The notes under the pieces are model-generated. The model searched no databases and was not told the origin of the DNA. It saw only the letters and a program-made list of their open reading frames with translations. A stretch of DNA of 9,530 nucleotides, from assembly GCA_902806015.1 (NCBI GenBank), contig CADCUZ010000089.1, forward strand, positions 1 to 9,530, read 5' to 3'. Both the position numbers and the translations under genes were made by a program. This DNA comes from an uncultured Rubrobacteraceae bacterium. Its GTDB lineage: Bacteria; Actinomycetota; Rubrobacteria; Rubrobacterales; Rubrobacteraceae. This document shows positions 1 to 5,926 of the stretch, piece after piece; position 1 is the stretch's first letter; each line of letters opens with the position of its first letter.

Positions 1-1
1 A

Positions 2-649
2 AGGGACGGCATCGTCTACGGGTCGGCGGTCGGCTTTGGGTTCGCCATCGCCGAGGACATCCTCTACGGGCTGCAGTTCGGGTCGGAGACCTTCGTGGTG
101 CGCAGGATTTTCGGCGGCTTCGCCCACGCCGCGTTCACCTCGATCACCGGTATCGGGATCGGCCTCATCCCGTGGGTCCGCAGCGGCTTGCTGAAGGTGC
201 TCCTGCCGCTTATCGGCCTGCTCGGGGCGATCATGCTGCACGCGACCTTTAACTTCACGGCTACCGTGTTCGGGCCGGTGGCCTACGCGGCGATGTTCGT
301 CGTGATACTGCTCTACCTCGGGCTCATAATTTTTTGGCTCACCATGGAGCGGCGAACGATCCGGGACGAGCTCCGCGAGGAGGTCAGCGCCGGCACCATC
401 ACGCCGCAGGAGTACTCGATCTTGCCGAGCTACTTCCGCAAGACCGGATACTACCTGGGCCTGATCTTCTCTGGCAGGTTCTCGACCTGGCACCGCGCCC
501 GTAAGGTTCATGGGGCCGCGGTCGAGCTAGCCGTCTCCAAGCGCCTCGCCCGCCGCTCGGACACCGCCATCCGCCGCGGCCGCGTCCTGGCCCTGCGCGA
601 CAAGGTCGTGACGCTAAGGGGAGGGGTAGCCCCGCGGACAGAACCCTGA
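2..649 (+). CDS. PrsW-family intramembrane glutamic protease, 3' part (5' cut by window edge)
   Basis: The frame is open from the left edge and ends at TGA 647-649, giving 215 visible residues. Visible family motifs are FxxxE (F14, E18 of the visible part), a helix with H42 (FAHAAFT) and HxxxN (H80, N84 in LHATFN). These match the second to fourth conserved motifs of PrsW (PF13367). The first motif, EExxK, would lie upstream of the window. PrsW of Bacillus cleaves the anti-sigma factor RsiW in the membrane; the substrate here cannot be read from sequence. Strongly hydrophobic segments cover roughly residues 64-80 and 92-113. A charged tail of about 100 residues follows, rich in Arg near its end, probably cytoplasmic. 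mobA starts 2 nt after the stop, so translation may be coupled. Family assignment is firm; the role is inferred. Confidence 0.85.
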   Translation, partial: RDGIVYGSAVGFGFAIAEDILYGLQFGSETFVVRRIFGGFAHAAFTSITGIGIGLIPWVRSGLLKVLLPLIGLLGAIMLHATFNFTATVFGPVAYAAMFVVILLYLGLIIFWLTMERRTIRDELREEVSAGTITPQEYSILPSYFRKTGYYLGLIFSGRFSTWHRARKVHGAAVELAVSKRLARRSDTAIRRGRVLALRDKVVTLRGGVAPRTEP

Positions 650-651
650 AC

Positions 652-1248
652 GTGGCGCGGCCCGCCTCCGGGTTGGTCCTCGCCGGCGGGGTGAGCCGTA
701 GGATGGGCCGGGACAAGCTCCCCCTCCAAGTGGGCGGCGAGACCCTGATTCGTCGGGTCACGGATGCGCTCTCGCGCCGGTGCGCCGAGGTGATCGTGGC
801 CGGCCCGGGCGCCGATCTTCCCCGCCACGTCCGCCGGGTTTGCGACGACCGCCCGGGGGAGGGCCCCCTCGCCGGTATGGAGGCCGGCCTCTCGACGGCC
901 CGTTTCCCGCTCGTTTTCGTCGCCGCCGGCGACATGCCCTTTCTGAGTACCGAACTGGTCTCGCACCTTCTCGACGCCCTCGGCCGGCGCGACATCCTGG
1001 CCGCCGTTCCGCGTCACGGGGGCAGGGAGCACCCTCTGTGCGCCGCGTACGCGAGGGGGGTCCTGCCGCACGTCCGGTCGGCTCTCGAGGATGGGGTGCG
1101 GGCCGTCCGCGAATTCGTGGGCCGGCTAGAGCGGGTCTCGTACCTGGAGGGAGCGGAACTGCGCCGGCTCGGGGACCCGGATCTACTCCTGATGAACGTG
1201 AACTCGCCGGAGGACTTGCGCCGGGCCAGGAACCTGGTCGGCGGTTGA
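652..1248 (+). CDS. mobA: Molybdenum cofactor guanylyltransferase MobA
   Basis: The 198-aa protein should transfer GMP from GTP to molybdopterin-Mo, giving the bis-MGD or MGD cofactor in the cytoplasm. The nucleotide-binding signature LAGGxSxRMGxDK is at residues 10-22. GEGPLAGM is at 69-76, the metal-binding GDMPF is at 93-97 (D94), HPLCAAY is at 127-133 and NVNSPEDL is near the C-terminus (182-189). Length and motif order are those of MobA. A related MocA/CoxI-type cytidylyltransferase is less likely because of the NVNSPEDL ending. The start is GTG 652, 2 nt after the upstream stop. There is no well-spaced Shine-Dalgarno; the G-rich run at 616-626 is too far, so coupling to the protease gene is likely. 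The stop TGA overlaps the proposed TTG start of the next gene. No molybdoenzyme is in the window. Confidence 0.93.
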   Translation: MARPASGLVLAGGVSRRMGRDKLPLQVGGETLIRRVTDALSRRCAEVIVAGPGADLPRHVRRVCDDRPGEGPLAGMEAGLSTARFPLVFVAAGDMPFLSTELVSHLLDALGRRDILAAVPRHGGREHPLCAAYARGVLPHVRSALEDGVRAVREFVGRLERVSYLEGAELRRLGDPDLLLMNVNSPEDLRRARNLVGG

Positions 1249-1880
1249 CCGGCCGCCAGCCCGGGGGTGTACTCGGCCGGCTCCGCGATCTGCTGGCCGT
1301 CTACAGGGGCGGGACCCCGCAAGGGGCAGGCCCCGAAAGCGAGAGGGTCTCCGTCGCGGTCGTGCTGGGGACGCAGGTGTTGGCCGGTGGGAGACCTAGC
1401 CGTACGCTGGAGGCCCGGGTGCGCCACGCGGCCCGGGTGTACGCCGGGGGCGGGATCGACCGCCTCGTGGTCACCGGCGGTCTCGGCAAGCACCCGCCGA
1501 CCGAGGCGGAGGTGATGGCCCGCATCCTCCGGGCGGAGGAGATCCCCGACGAGGCGATCCTGGCGGAAGACAAGGCCGAGAGCACGTGGGACTCCGCCCG
1601 GTTCGTGGCGGAAATCCTGGCGAAAAAGGGGGTGCGGCAGGTGCTGGTGGTGACCGACCCACTGCACTGCGTCAGGACGGCTGCGGCCTTCGAGAGTGCT
1701 GGCCTCATTGCGCGGTCAGAGCCCGTGTATAGTAGCCCGATGTGGCGTGACCCCTGGTTACGCGGCGGGCAGTTGGTCAGGGAAAGCGGGGCTCTAATCT
1801 GGTACCGAGTGAGGCACGGGGTGGGGGCGCGCTCGCGGCGGAAGCCGTGGGGTCGTTGGCCGTCTAGTCGGCGGCCGTGA
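1245..1880 (+). CDS. YdcF/DUF218 (ElyC-like) family protein
   Basis: The frame runs open far upstream, but the DUF218 domain starts near residue 35. The nearest usable start is TTG 1245, whose last bases form the stop of mobA (TTGA), giving 211 aa. An AGGA at 1228-1231 could serve as a weak ribosome site. The domain shows VVLGTQV (39-45), VVTGGLG (75-81), TEAEVM (86-91), an E...ST.dSA stretch (108-118) and VVTDPLH (135-141, H141) followed by R144. This order is typical of PF02698. Members are linked to envelope sugar or lipid-carrier metabolism (ElyC, SanA) and YdcF of E. coli binds SAM, but the substrate is unknown. There is no N-terminal membrane helix, so the protein is probably cytosolic. 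The last about 20 residues are Arg/Trp-rich and overlap the 5' part of the decayed transporter gene in another frame, so the C-terminus may not be native. Confidence 0.8.
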   Translation: MTGRQPGGVLGRLRDLLAVYRGGTPQGAGPESERVSVAVVLGTQVLAGGRPSRTLEARVRHAARVYAGGGIDRLVVTGGLGKHPPTEAEVMARILRAEEIPDEAILAEDKAESTWDSARFVAEILAKKGVRQVLVVTDPLHCVRTAAAFESAGLIARSEPVYSSPMWRDPWLRGGQLVRESGALIWYRVRHGVGARSRRKPWGRWPSSRRP

Positions 1881-2690
1881 TGATTCGGATCGCTGGTAAC
1901 CTGGCCCTCGCGGGCGCCTTCTGACGCTGCTTGCTGAGGTTCGCAGGCCACCTGCCGGCGGCGCTCGTGCGAGGGGAGAGTTTCCCGGCGGGGAGGGCGC
2001 TGTATGTCGGGATCGCGTCAGGCTTGGCGTTCGGGGCGCATTTCGGGTCCTGAATCTTCCCCTCGACTACAAGAGCGTCGCGGCCGGCGTGGTGCTCGTC
2101 AGCAACACGCCGGCCCTCTTGACGATACTGGTTTACTTTGTCTTTGAGGAGAAGACGATCCCGCTCTCTCTTGCGGGCATCTTCGTGGTGCTGGGCGGGA
2201 CCGCCGTCGTCGCGCAAGACGGCTCCGCGGGGTCCGTCGCAGTCCTCAGCAACGCAATGACAATCCTGAGCGCCGTAACGTTTACGGTCTACGTCCTGAT
2301 CGGACGCTCCCAGCGCTCAGCCGCACAGCCCGTGGGCGTCCCACCGTACTCGATTGTGCTCTAATCTGCCGCTGCGCTCGCCCTGTTGCCCATCGCCCTC
2401 CTCTCGGGCGACAGGCTGTGAGGTTATCCTGGGGGCACGTGGCTCTAGCTGGCGGCGATAGCCGTGGAGCCCCAGATCATGGGCCACACCTCCTTTGGCT
2501 GGGCCTGCGCTGCGTCGAGGCGTCGGTCATTGCCGGCAGCACCGTGCTCATGGAGCCTGTCTTCGCGGCGGCCTTCGCCAGGGTCGTGCTCTCCGAGAAA
2601 AGCCCGATCTGGCCACCGCCCTCGGCGAGGTTATCGCCTTCGTCGGCATCCTGCTGCTCTGCGGGGCCGCCGGGTCGCAGCGGCTCCGTG
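1829..2690 (+). pseudogene. Decayed EamA/DMT-family transporter gene
   Basis: Pieces of an EamA (PF00892) transporter can be followed through all three forward frames. In order they are ALAAEAVGSLAV-stop-SAAVMIRIA (from 1829), LTLLAEVRR (1921-1947), a stretch ending GLAFGAHFGS (to 2050), LPLDYKSVAAGVVLVSNTPA onward (2056-2361), AIAVEPQIMGHTSFGW (to about 2508), RCVEASVIAGS...EPVFAA (about 2511-2597) and LATALGEVIAFVGILLL (to about 2665). Stops interrupt the reconstruction at 1865 (TAG), 1922 (TGA), 2051 (TGA), 2362 (TAA), 2419 (TGA) and 2446 (TAG). Frame changes fall near 2055, 2508 and 2598. The total span of about 288 codons is close to a normal ten-helix EamA protein, so this is mostly point decay, perhaps with a small loss after the first helix. 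The protein would have been an inner-membrane metabolite exporter; no substrate can be named. No intact copy can be expressed. Confidence 0.85.
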
Positions 2691-2770
2691 GGGCCTGCGT
2701 GGTTGGGGGACGGGATCACACCGGAGGCGGGGGAGGATGTTGTATTCTGGACGCTGTAGCCTGGCTGACA

Positions 2771-2776
2771 GAGGAG
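2771..2776 (+). promoter_or_regulatory. Ribosome binding site GAGGAG for the TTG start at 2781
   Basis: GAGGAG ends 4 nt before TTG 2781. This is a well-placed Shine-Dalgarno, and it decides the start of the membrane-protein gene, because no ATG or GTG in that frame is close. Confidence 0.75.
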
Positions 2777-2780
2777 CATC

Positions 2781-3419
2781 TTGGGACCGATAAGAACGGG
2801 GTTGTTCTACGGCGCGCTGGCGGCGGTCGTCGCGTTCGTTGCGGAGCTCTATTTTCTCTTTTTGGACCCCTCGGAGGTCGCGGGCTGGGTGCTCGCCGTG
2901 ATCGGCTCCTACCGCACCCGCCTCCTTCTGGCGGTTTTCCTGTTCCTCGGTATCCTCGCCGCGCTCGGGATGCGGCCGGTGAGGCTCGACCCCGACGCCT
3001 CCTACCGCTCCCTTTTGCTGCGCGACGGCGCCCTGGCGGCGACCGTGGTCGCGCTCGTCGTGGGCGTGGTCCTCGCTTTTACTACCCTCCTCCAGGCGAC
3101 TGTGCTCGCCGACGACATGCGCGCCTACGCCCGGGAGTCCGCCCCCAAGGTCGTCTCCTACGTCAACGGGGTGCGCGATGAGATTCAGCAGCGCCGCAGG
3201 GAGGAGGGCCAGTCTCCGGAGGAAGTGAACGACGTGCCCCCGCCTGCGGAGCTTGCTGAGGTGGAGGAGTCCTTCGGGCCGCCCGCCCCCCGGGACCTCG
3301 GCCGCTCCTTGGCGAACTTCGTGCTCCGCGCCATCCTCCTGGGAACGGTAGGCGGGCTCGTAGGCCTCTTGCGCGGGCGCTCCAAGACTGGCCCGGACGC
3401 ATCATCCGGACCCGGATGA
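2781..3419 (+). CDS. Unrecognised four-helix membrane protein at the head of the cobalamin gene cluster
   Basis: The 212-aa protein starts at TTG, with GAGGAG 4 nt upstream. Hydrophobic segments are visible at about residues 7-28, 47-65, 84-107 and 180-198. Basic residues in the loop at 65-81 (RPVRL, YRSLLLRD) and after helix 4 (RGRSK) suggest that both ends are inside. The 70-residue stretch 110-179 would then face outward. That stretch is hydrophilic, with an Arg/Glu-rich probable helix (131-142) and a Pro/Glu-rich part (148-170). I do not recognise the family. It lacks the His-rich features expected of cobalt transporters such as CbtA/CbtB or CbiM. Its stop overlaps the cbiB start (ATGA), so it is very likely cotranscribed with the cobalamin genes. 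A link to corrinoid or cobalt handling is only inferred from that position. Confidence 0.8.
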   Translation: MGPIRTGLFYGALAAVVAFVAELYFLFLDPSEVAGWVLAVIGSYRTRLLLAVFLFLGILAALGMRPVRLDPDASYRSLLLRDGALAATVVALVVGVVLAFTTLLQATVLADDMRAYARESAPKVVSYVNGVRDEIQQRRREEGQSPEEVNDVPPPAELAEVEESFGPPAPRDLGRSLANFVLRAILLGTVGGLVGLLRGRSKTGPDASSGPG

Positions 3420-4351
3420 TGCGCACCCACGGGGCGGCGGTCGCGGCGGCCCTCCTGCTTGACGCCTTCGTCGGCGAGCCGCCGGAGGCGCTCCACCCGA
3501 CGGTCTGGATGGGACGCGCGATCTCCACCTGCGAGAGACCGGCCATCGTGCTCAAAGAACCCCACAGCCGCCACGTCGCAGGCGTCATCCTCGCCTGCTC
3601 CCTCCCGGCAGTCGTCTTCCTCTCCGTCCGATCGCTCCTCCGCCTCGCTCCCCGAACGCTGCGTCCGGCGCTGGAGGTCTCCCTCATCTCCACCACGCTC
3701 TCCATGCGCGGCCTCGCCTCGGCCGCCGGCTCGGTCCGATGGGAGCTGGACGGGGGCGGGCTCGACGGGGCCCGCGCGAGGGTAGGCGAGTTCGTCGGGC
3801 GCGATACGGCCGACCTGACGGCGGGCGGCGTGTGCCGGGCCGCCGTCGAGTCCGTCGCGGAGAACACGGGCGACGGCGTCGTCGGCCCGATGCTCTACGG
3901 GTTCCTGTTCGGCGCCCCCGGCGCCCTCTCCTACAGGGCGGTGAACACCCTCGACTCGATGGTTGGGTACCGTCGCGGGCCGTACCTGGAGCTGGGGTGG
4001 GCGGGCGCCCGCCTCGACGACCTCGCCAACCTCGTGCCCGCCCGTCTCACGGTCCTGGCCGCCGCGGTGGCCTCGGCCTCCCCCGTAAAGACCATCACGA
4101 CCGCCCTCCGCTTCGGGTCGCTCTCCTCTAGCCCGAACGCCGGGTACGCGGAGGCCGCCTTCGCCGGCGCCCTGGGCCTGCGTCTGGGTGGCACGAACGT
4201 CTACGGCGGGGAGGTGCGGCCGGCGGCGGTTCTCGGCGACGGAGAGGCGCCGAAGGCGGGGGACATCGGACGTGCCGTCGTGCTGATGCGTCGGGTCTGC
4301 GCGCTGCTCGCCTTCGCGGCCTTGCTAGTGGAGCGAGGCCGCCATGGTTGA
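3416..4351 (+). CDS. cbiB: Adenosylcobinamide-phosphate synthase CbiB (CobD in the aerobic nomenclature)
   Basis: This 311-aa membrane enzyme condenses adenosylcobyric acid with (R)-1-aminopropan-2-ol O-phosphate to give adenosylcobinamide phosphate. Family signatures are DAFVGEPPEALHP (16-28) with WMG (31-33), ESVAENTGDGVVGP (145-158), YRAVNTLDSMVGYR (173-186), the ARLDDLANLVPARL stretch (198-211), SPNAGYAEAAFAGALG (239-254) and LGGTNVYGG (257-265). Length is normal and no key segment is missing. The start is ATG 3416, overlapping the upstream stop as ATGA. A second ATG follows directly at 3419 and cannot be excluded. The 3' end overlaps the next gene by 8 nt. The next gene supplies the aminopropanol phosphate this enzyme uses, which supports both calls. 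Confidence 0.95.
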   Translation: MMRTHGAAVAAALLLDAFVGEPPEALHPTVWMGRAISTCERPAIVLKEPHSRHVAGVILACSLPAVVFLSVRSLLRLAPRTLRPALEVSLISTTLSMRGLASAAGSVRWELDGGGLDGARARVGEFVGRDTADLTAGGVCRAAVESVAENTGDGVVGPMLYGFLFGAPGALSYRAVNTLDSMVGYRRGPYLELGWAGARLDDLANLVPARLTVLAAAVASASPVKTITTALRFGSLSSSPNAGYAEAAFAGALGLRLGGTNVYGGEVRPAAVLGDGEAPKAGDIGRAVVLMRRVCALLAFAALLVERGRHG

Positions 4352-5414
4352 GGGCTGGGCCCGCCACCCGGGCGCGCGTCACCACGGCGCGCACGGCGAA
4401 GCCGTCTCCCGAGCGTTGAAGGCGCCGTCCGCGGGGTTTCTCGACTTCAGCCAGAACATCAACCCGCTCGGCGCGCCGCCGGCCGCGCTTGGGGCGGCCC
4501 AACTGGCGCTAGCCGAGGATATCGGACGCTACCCCGACCTCTCCTACGCCTGCCTGCGGGGGGCGCTCGGCGCCTACCTCGGCGTTGACCCCGAGAACGT
4601 CGTGCCGACCAACGGCGGAGTGGAGGCGCTCTTTCTGGCGGCGCGCGCCGTTGAGAGAGGTGGCACCGCGCTGGTCCTGGAGCCGACCTTTAGCGAGTAC
4701 GCTGCCGCGGCCGGGGCGGCGGGGATGGGGGTTATCCGACGCGTCTGCCGCCGCCCCGAAACCGGGTTCCGTATCGTCCCCGAAGCCTTGATGGACCTGG
4801 ACGGGGTCGCCGCTGTCTTCTTGTGCAACCCTAACAACCCGACCGGCGAGGCGCTGGGACGCGAGCAGGTGTTGGGGATCGCCGCGCGCGTCCGCGAGGC
4901 CGGGGCGGCCCTGATCCTGGACGAAGCCTTTGTGGACTTCGTCCCCGAGGCGAGCGTCGCGAGCGAGGTAAACGGCTCCCTGTTTGTCGCCAGGTCGTTC
5001 ACAAAGTTCTTCGCGATACCGGGCCTCAGGCTGGGGTGCCTTGTCTGTTCGGACGCGCCGCGGGTGCAGGCTCTCCAACCCTCCTGGCCTGTGAACGCCG
5101 TCGCAGCCGCGGCCGGCGTCGCCGCGGCAGGGGACGCCGACTTCGCGCAGAGGTCCGTCGGGGAGGTCGCGCGCCTACGCGAGGGGCTCTCTGCAGCGCT
5201 GGCCTCGCTGCCCGGGCTCGACATCTTCCCTAGTGCCGCGAACTTTCTACTAGTCCGCGGTCCCGCGTCTGTTCCCGAGCGGCTCGCGCGGCGGGGCATT
5301 CTGGTGCGGGGGTGCGAACCGTTCGTGGGGCTTGGACCGGGGTTTTTCCGGGTGGCCGTGCGCGGCGGCGAGGAGAAGGAGGCCCTCGTGGACGGGATCC
5401 GGAGGGCGCTGTAG
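4344..5414 (+). CDS. cobD: L-threonine-O-3-phosphate decarboxylase, PLP-dependent (CobD type; CobC in aerobic nomenclature)
   Basis: The 356-aa protein is a fold-type I PLP enzyme of the histidinol-phosphate aminotransferase class. It should decarboxylate L-threonine phosphate to (R)-1-aminopropan-2-ol phosphate. The N-terminal HGAHGEA (14-20) and LDFSQNINPLGAP (33-45) are characteristic of the cobalamin decarboxylase rather than of HisC. Other visible sites are NPNNPTG (162-168), DEAFVDF (193-199) and the Schiff-base lysine K221 in SFTKFFAIPGLRLG. A conserved Arg lies near the C-terminus (FFRVAVRGG). The start is ATG 4344, with GAGG at 4335-4338 (5-nt spacing). It overlaps the end of cbiB by 8 nt. 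No PduX-like threonine kinase is in the window, so L-threonine phosphate must come from elsewhere. An aminotransferase role is the alternative, but context argues against it. Confidence 0.92.
   Translation: MVEGWARHPGARHHGAHGEAVSRALKAPSAGFLDFSQNINPLGAPPAALGAAQLALAEDIGRYPDLSYACLRGALGAYLGVDPENVVPTNGGVEALFLAARAVERGGTALVLEPTFSEYAAAAGAAGMGVIRRVCRRPETGFRIVPEALMDLDGVAAVFLCNPNNPTGEALGREQVLGIAARVREAGAALILDEAFVDFVPEASVASEVNGSLFVARSFTKFFAIPGLRLGCLVCSDAPRVQALQPSWPVNAVAAAAGVAAAGDADFAQRSVGEVARLREGLSAALASLPGLDIFPSAANFLLVRGPASVPERLARRGILVRGCEPFVGLGPGFFRVAVRGGEEKEALVDGIRRAL
5401..5405 (+). promoter_or_regulatory. Shine-Dalgarno GGAGG before cobU, pointing to a non-standard start
   Basis: GGAGG sits inside the end of the decarboxylase gene. 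In the cobU frame the codons that follow are GGC, GCT, GTA (5411), GGC and GTC (5417), with no ATG, GTG or TTG. Spacing is 5 nt to GTA 5411 and 11 nt to GTC 5417. The site supports initiation here rather than at the distant upstream GTG 5312. Confidence 0.5.
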
Positions 5415-5416
5415 GC

Positions 5417-5926
5417 GTCCGGGCGCTCATCATAGGCGGCGCCCGGAGCGGGAAGAGCCTCCTGGCCGAAGAGATGGCCTGCGGGCTGGGCAGAGGGCGG
5501 GTCCTGTACGTCGCGACGGCCATCTTGGGGGGCGACCCGGACCTCCGGCGGCGGGTGAAGATCCACAGGGACCGCCGGCCCCCCGGGTGGGGCACGGTGG
5601 AGGCAGGGGATCTCTCGCAAGTCCCTCAGGAGGCGCGGTCCTGGGGGGTCGTGCTGCTCGACTCCCTGACGCTCTGGGTCTCCGCCCGGCTCCTCTCGAC
5701 GCACGAGGACGAGACGCTGCGGGCGTTCGAGGATTTTTTGGGCGAGATCTCGACGCTCCCGACGCCGTTCGTGCTGGTGAGCGACGAGGTCGGGCTCGGG
5801 GTGGTGCCGGAGGGCGAGGCGATCCGGGCCTTCAGGGACGCGCTGGGGCTCATCAACCAGCGGGCCGCGGCGGCGGCCCAGGAGGTCCACCTGTGCGTAG
5901 CCGGGATCGGGGTGAGGATCAAGTAG
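5417..5926 (+). CDS. cobU: Bifunctional adenosylcobinamide kinase / adenosylcobinamide-phosphate guanylyltransferase CobU
   Basis: CobU phosphorylates adenosylcobinamide and transfers GMP from GTP to the phosphate, giving adenosylcobinamide-GDP. Counting from codon 5417, the P-loop GGARSGKS is at 7-14 and YVATA at 31-35. IHRDRRP is at 49-55, with H50 matching the His that carries GMP in Salmonella CobU. LLDSLTLW is at 80-87, VSDEVGLGVVPE is at 121-132, and RAFRDALGLINQ and VAGIGVRIK follow to the end. The length of 169 aa fits the family. The start is uncertain: homology begins at VRALIIGG, yet no ATG/GTG/TTG is there. The frame stays open to GTG 5312, which would add a 35-residue Arg/Gly-rich extension overlapping the previous gene. 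I chose GTC 5417 as the likely ancestral start; GTA 5411 is the alternative. cobS follows with no gap. Confidence 0.88.
   Translation, partial: VRALIIGGARSGKSLLAEEMACGLGRGRVLYVATAILGGDPDLRRRVKIHRDRRPPGWGTVEAGDLSQVPQEARSWGVVLLDSLTLWVSARLLSTHEDETLRAFEDFLGEISTLPTPFVLVSDEVGLGVVPEGEAIRAFRDALGLINQRAAAAAQEVHLCVAGIGVRIK

Noticed and set aside
780..1244. N-terminal extension of the ydcF frame back into mobA.
   Set aside because: The extension is Arg/Pro/Gly-rich and lies out of frame within mobA. The DUF218 domain begins after the TTG at 1245.
1864..2217. A minus-strand frame of 117 codons opposite the decayed transporter.
   Set aside because: The forward strand carries clear EamA protein pieces. 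The antisense translation is charged, with no recognisable motif, and looks like a shadow.
2691..2780. Possible cobalamin riboswitch or promoter upstream of the cobalamin cluster.
   Set aside because: I see no B12-box-like sequence. TATTCT at 2743-2748 could be a -10 box but has no matching -35, so I did not annotate it.
2495..3181. A forward frame of 228 codons joining the end of the transporter remnant to the membrane-protein gene.
   Set aside because: Only its first part, about codons 30-55, is the last EamA segment. The rest is an out-of-frame, Arg-rich reading of the membrane-protein gene.
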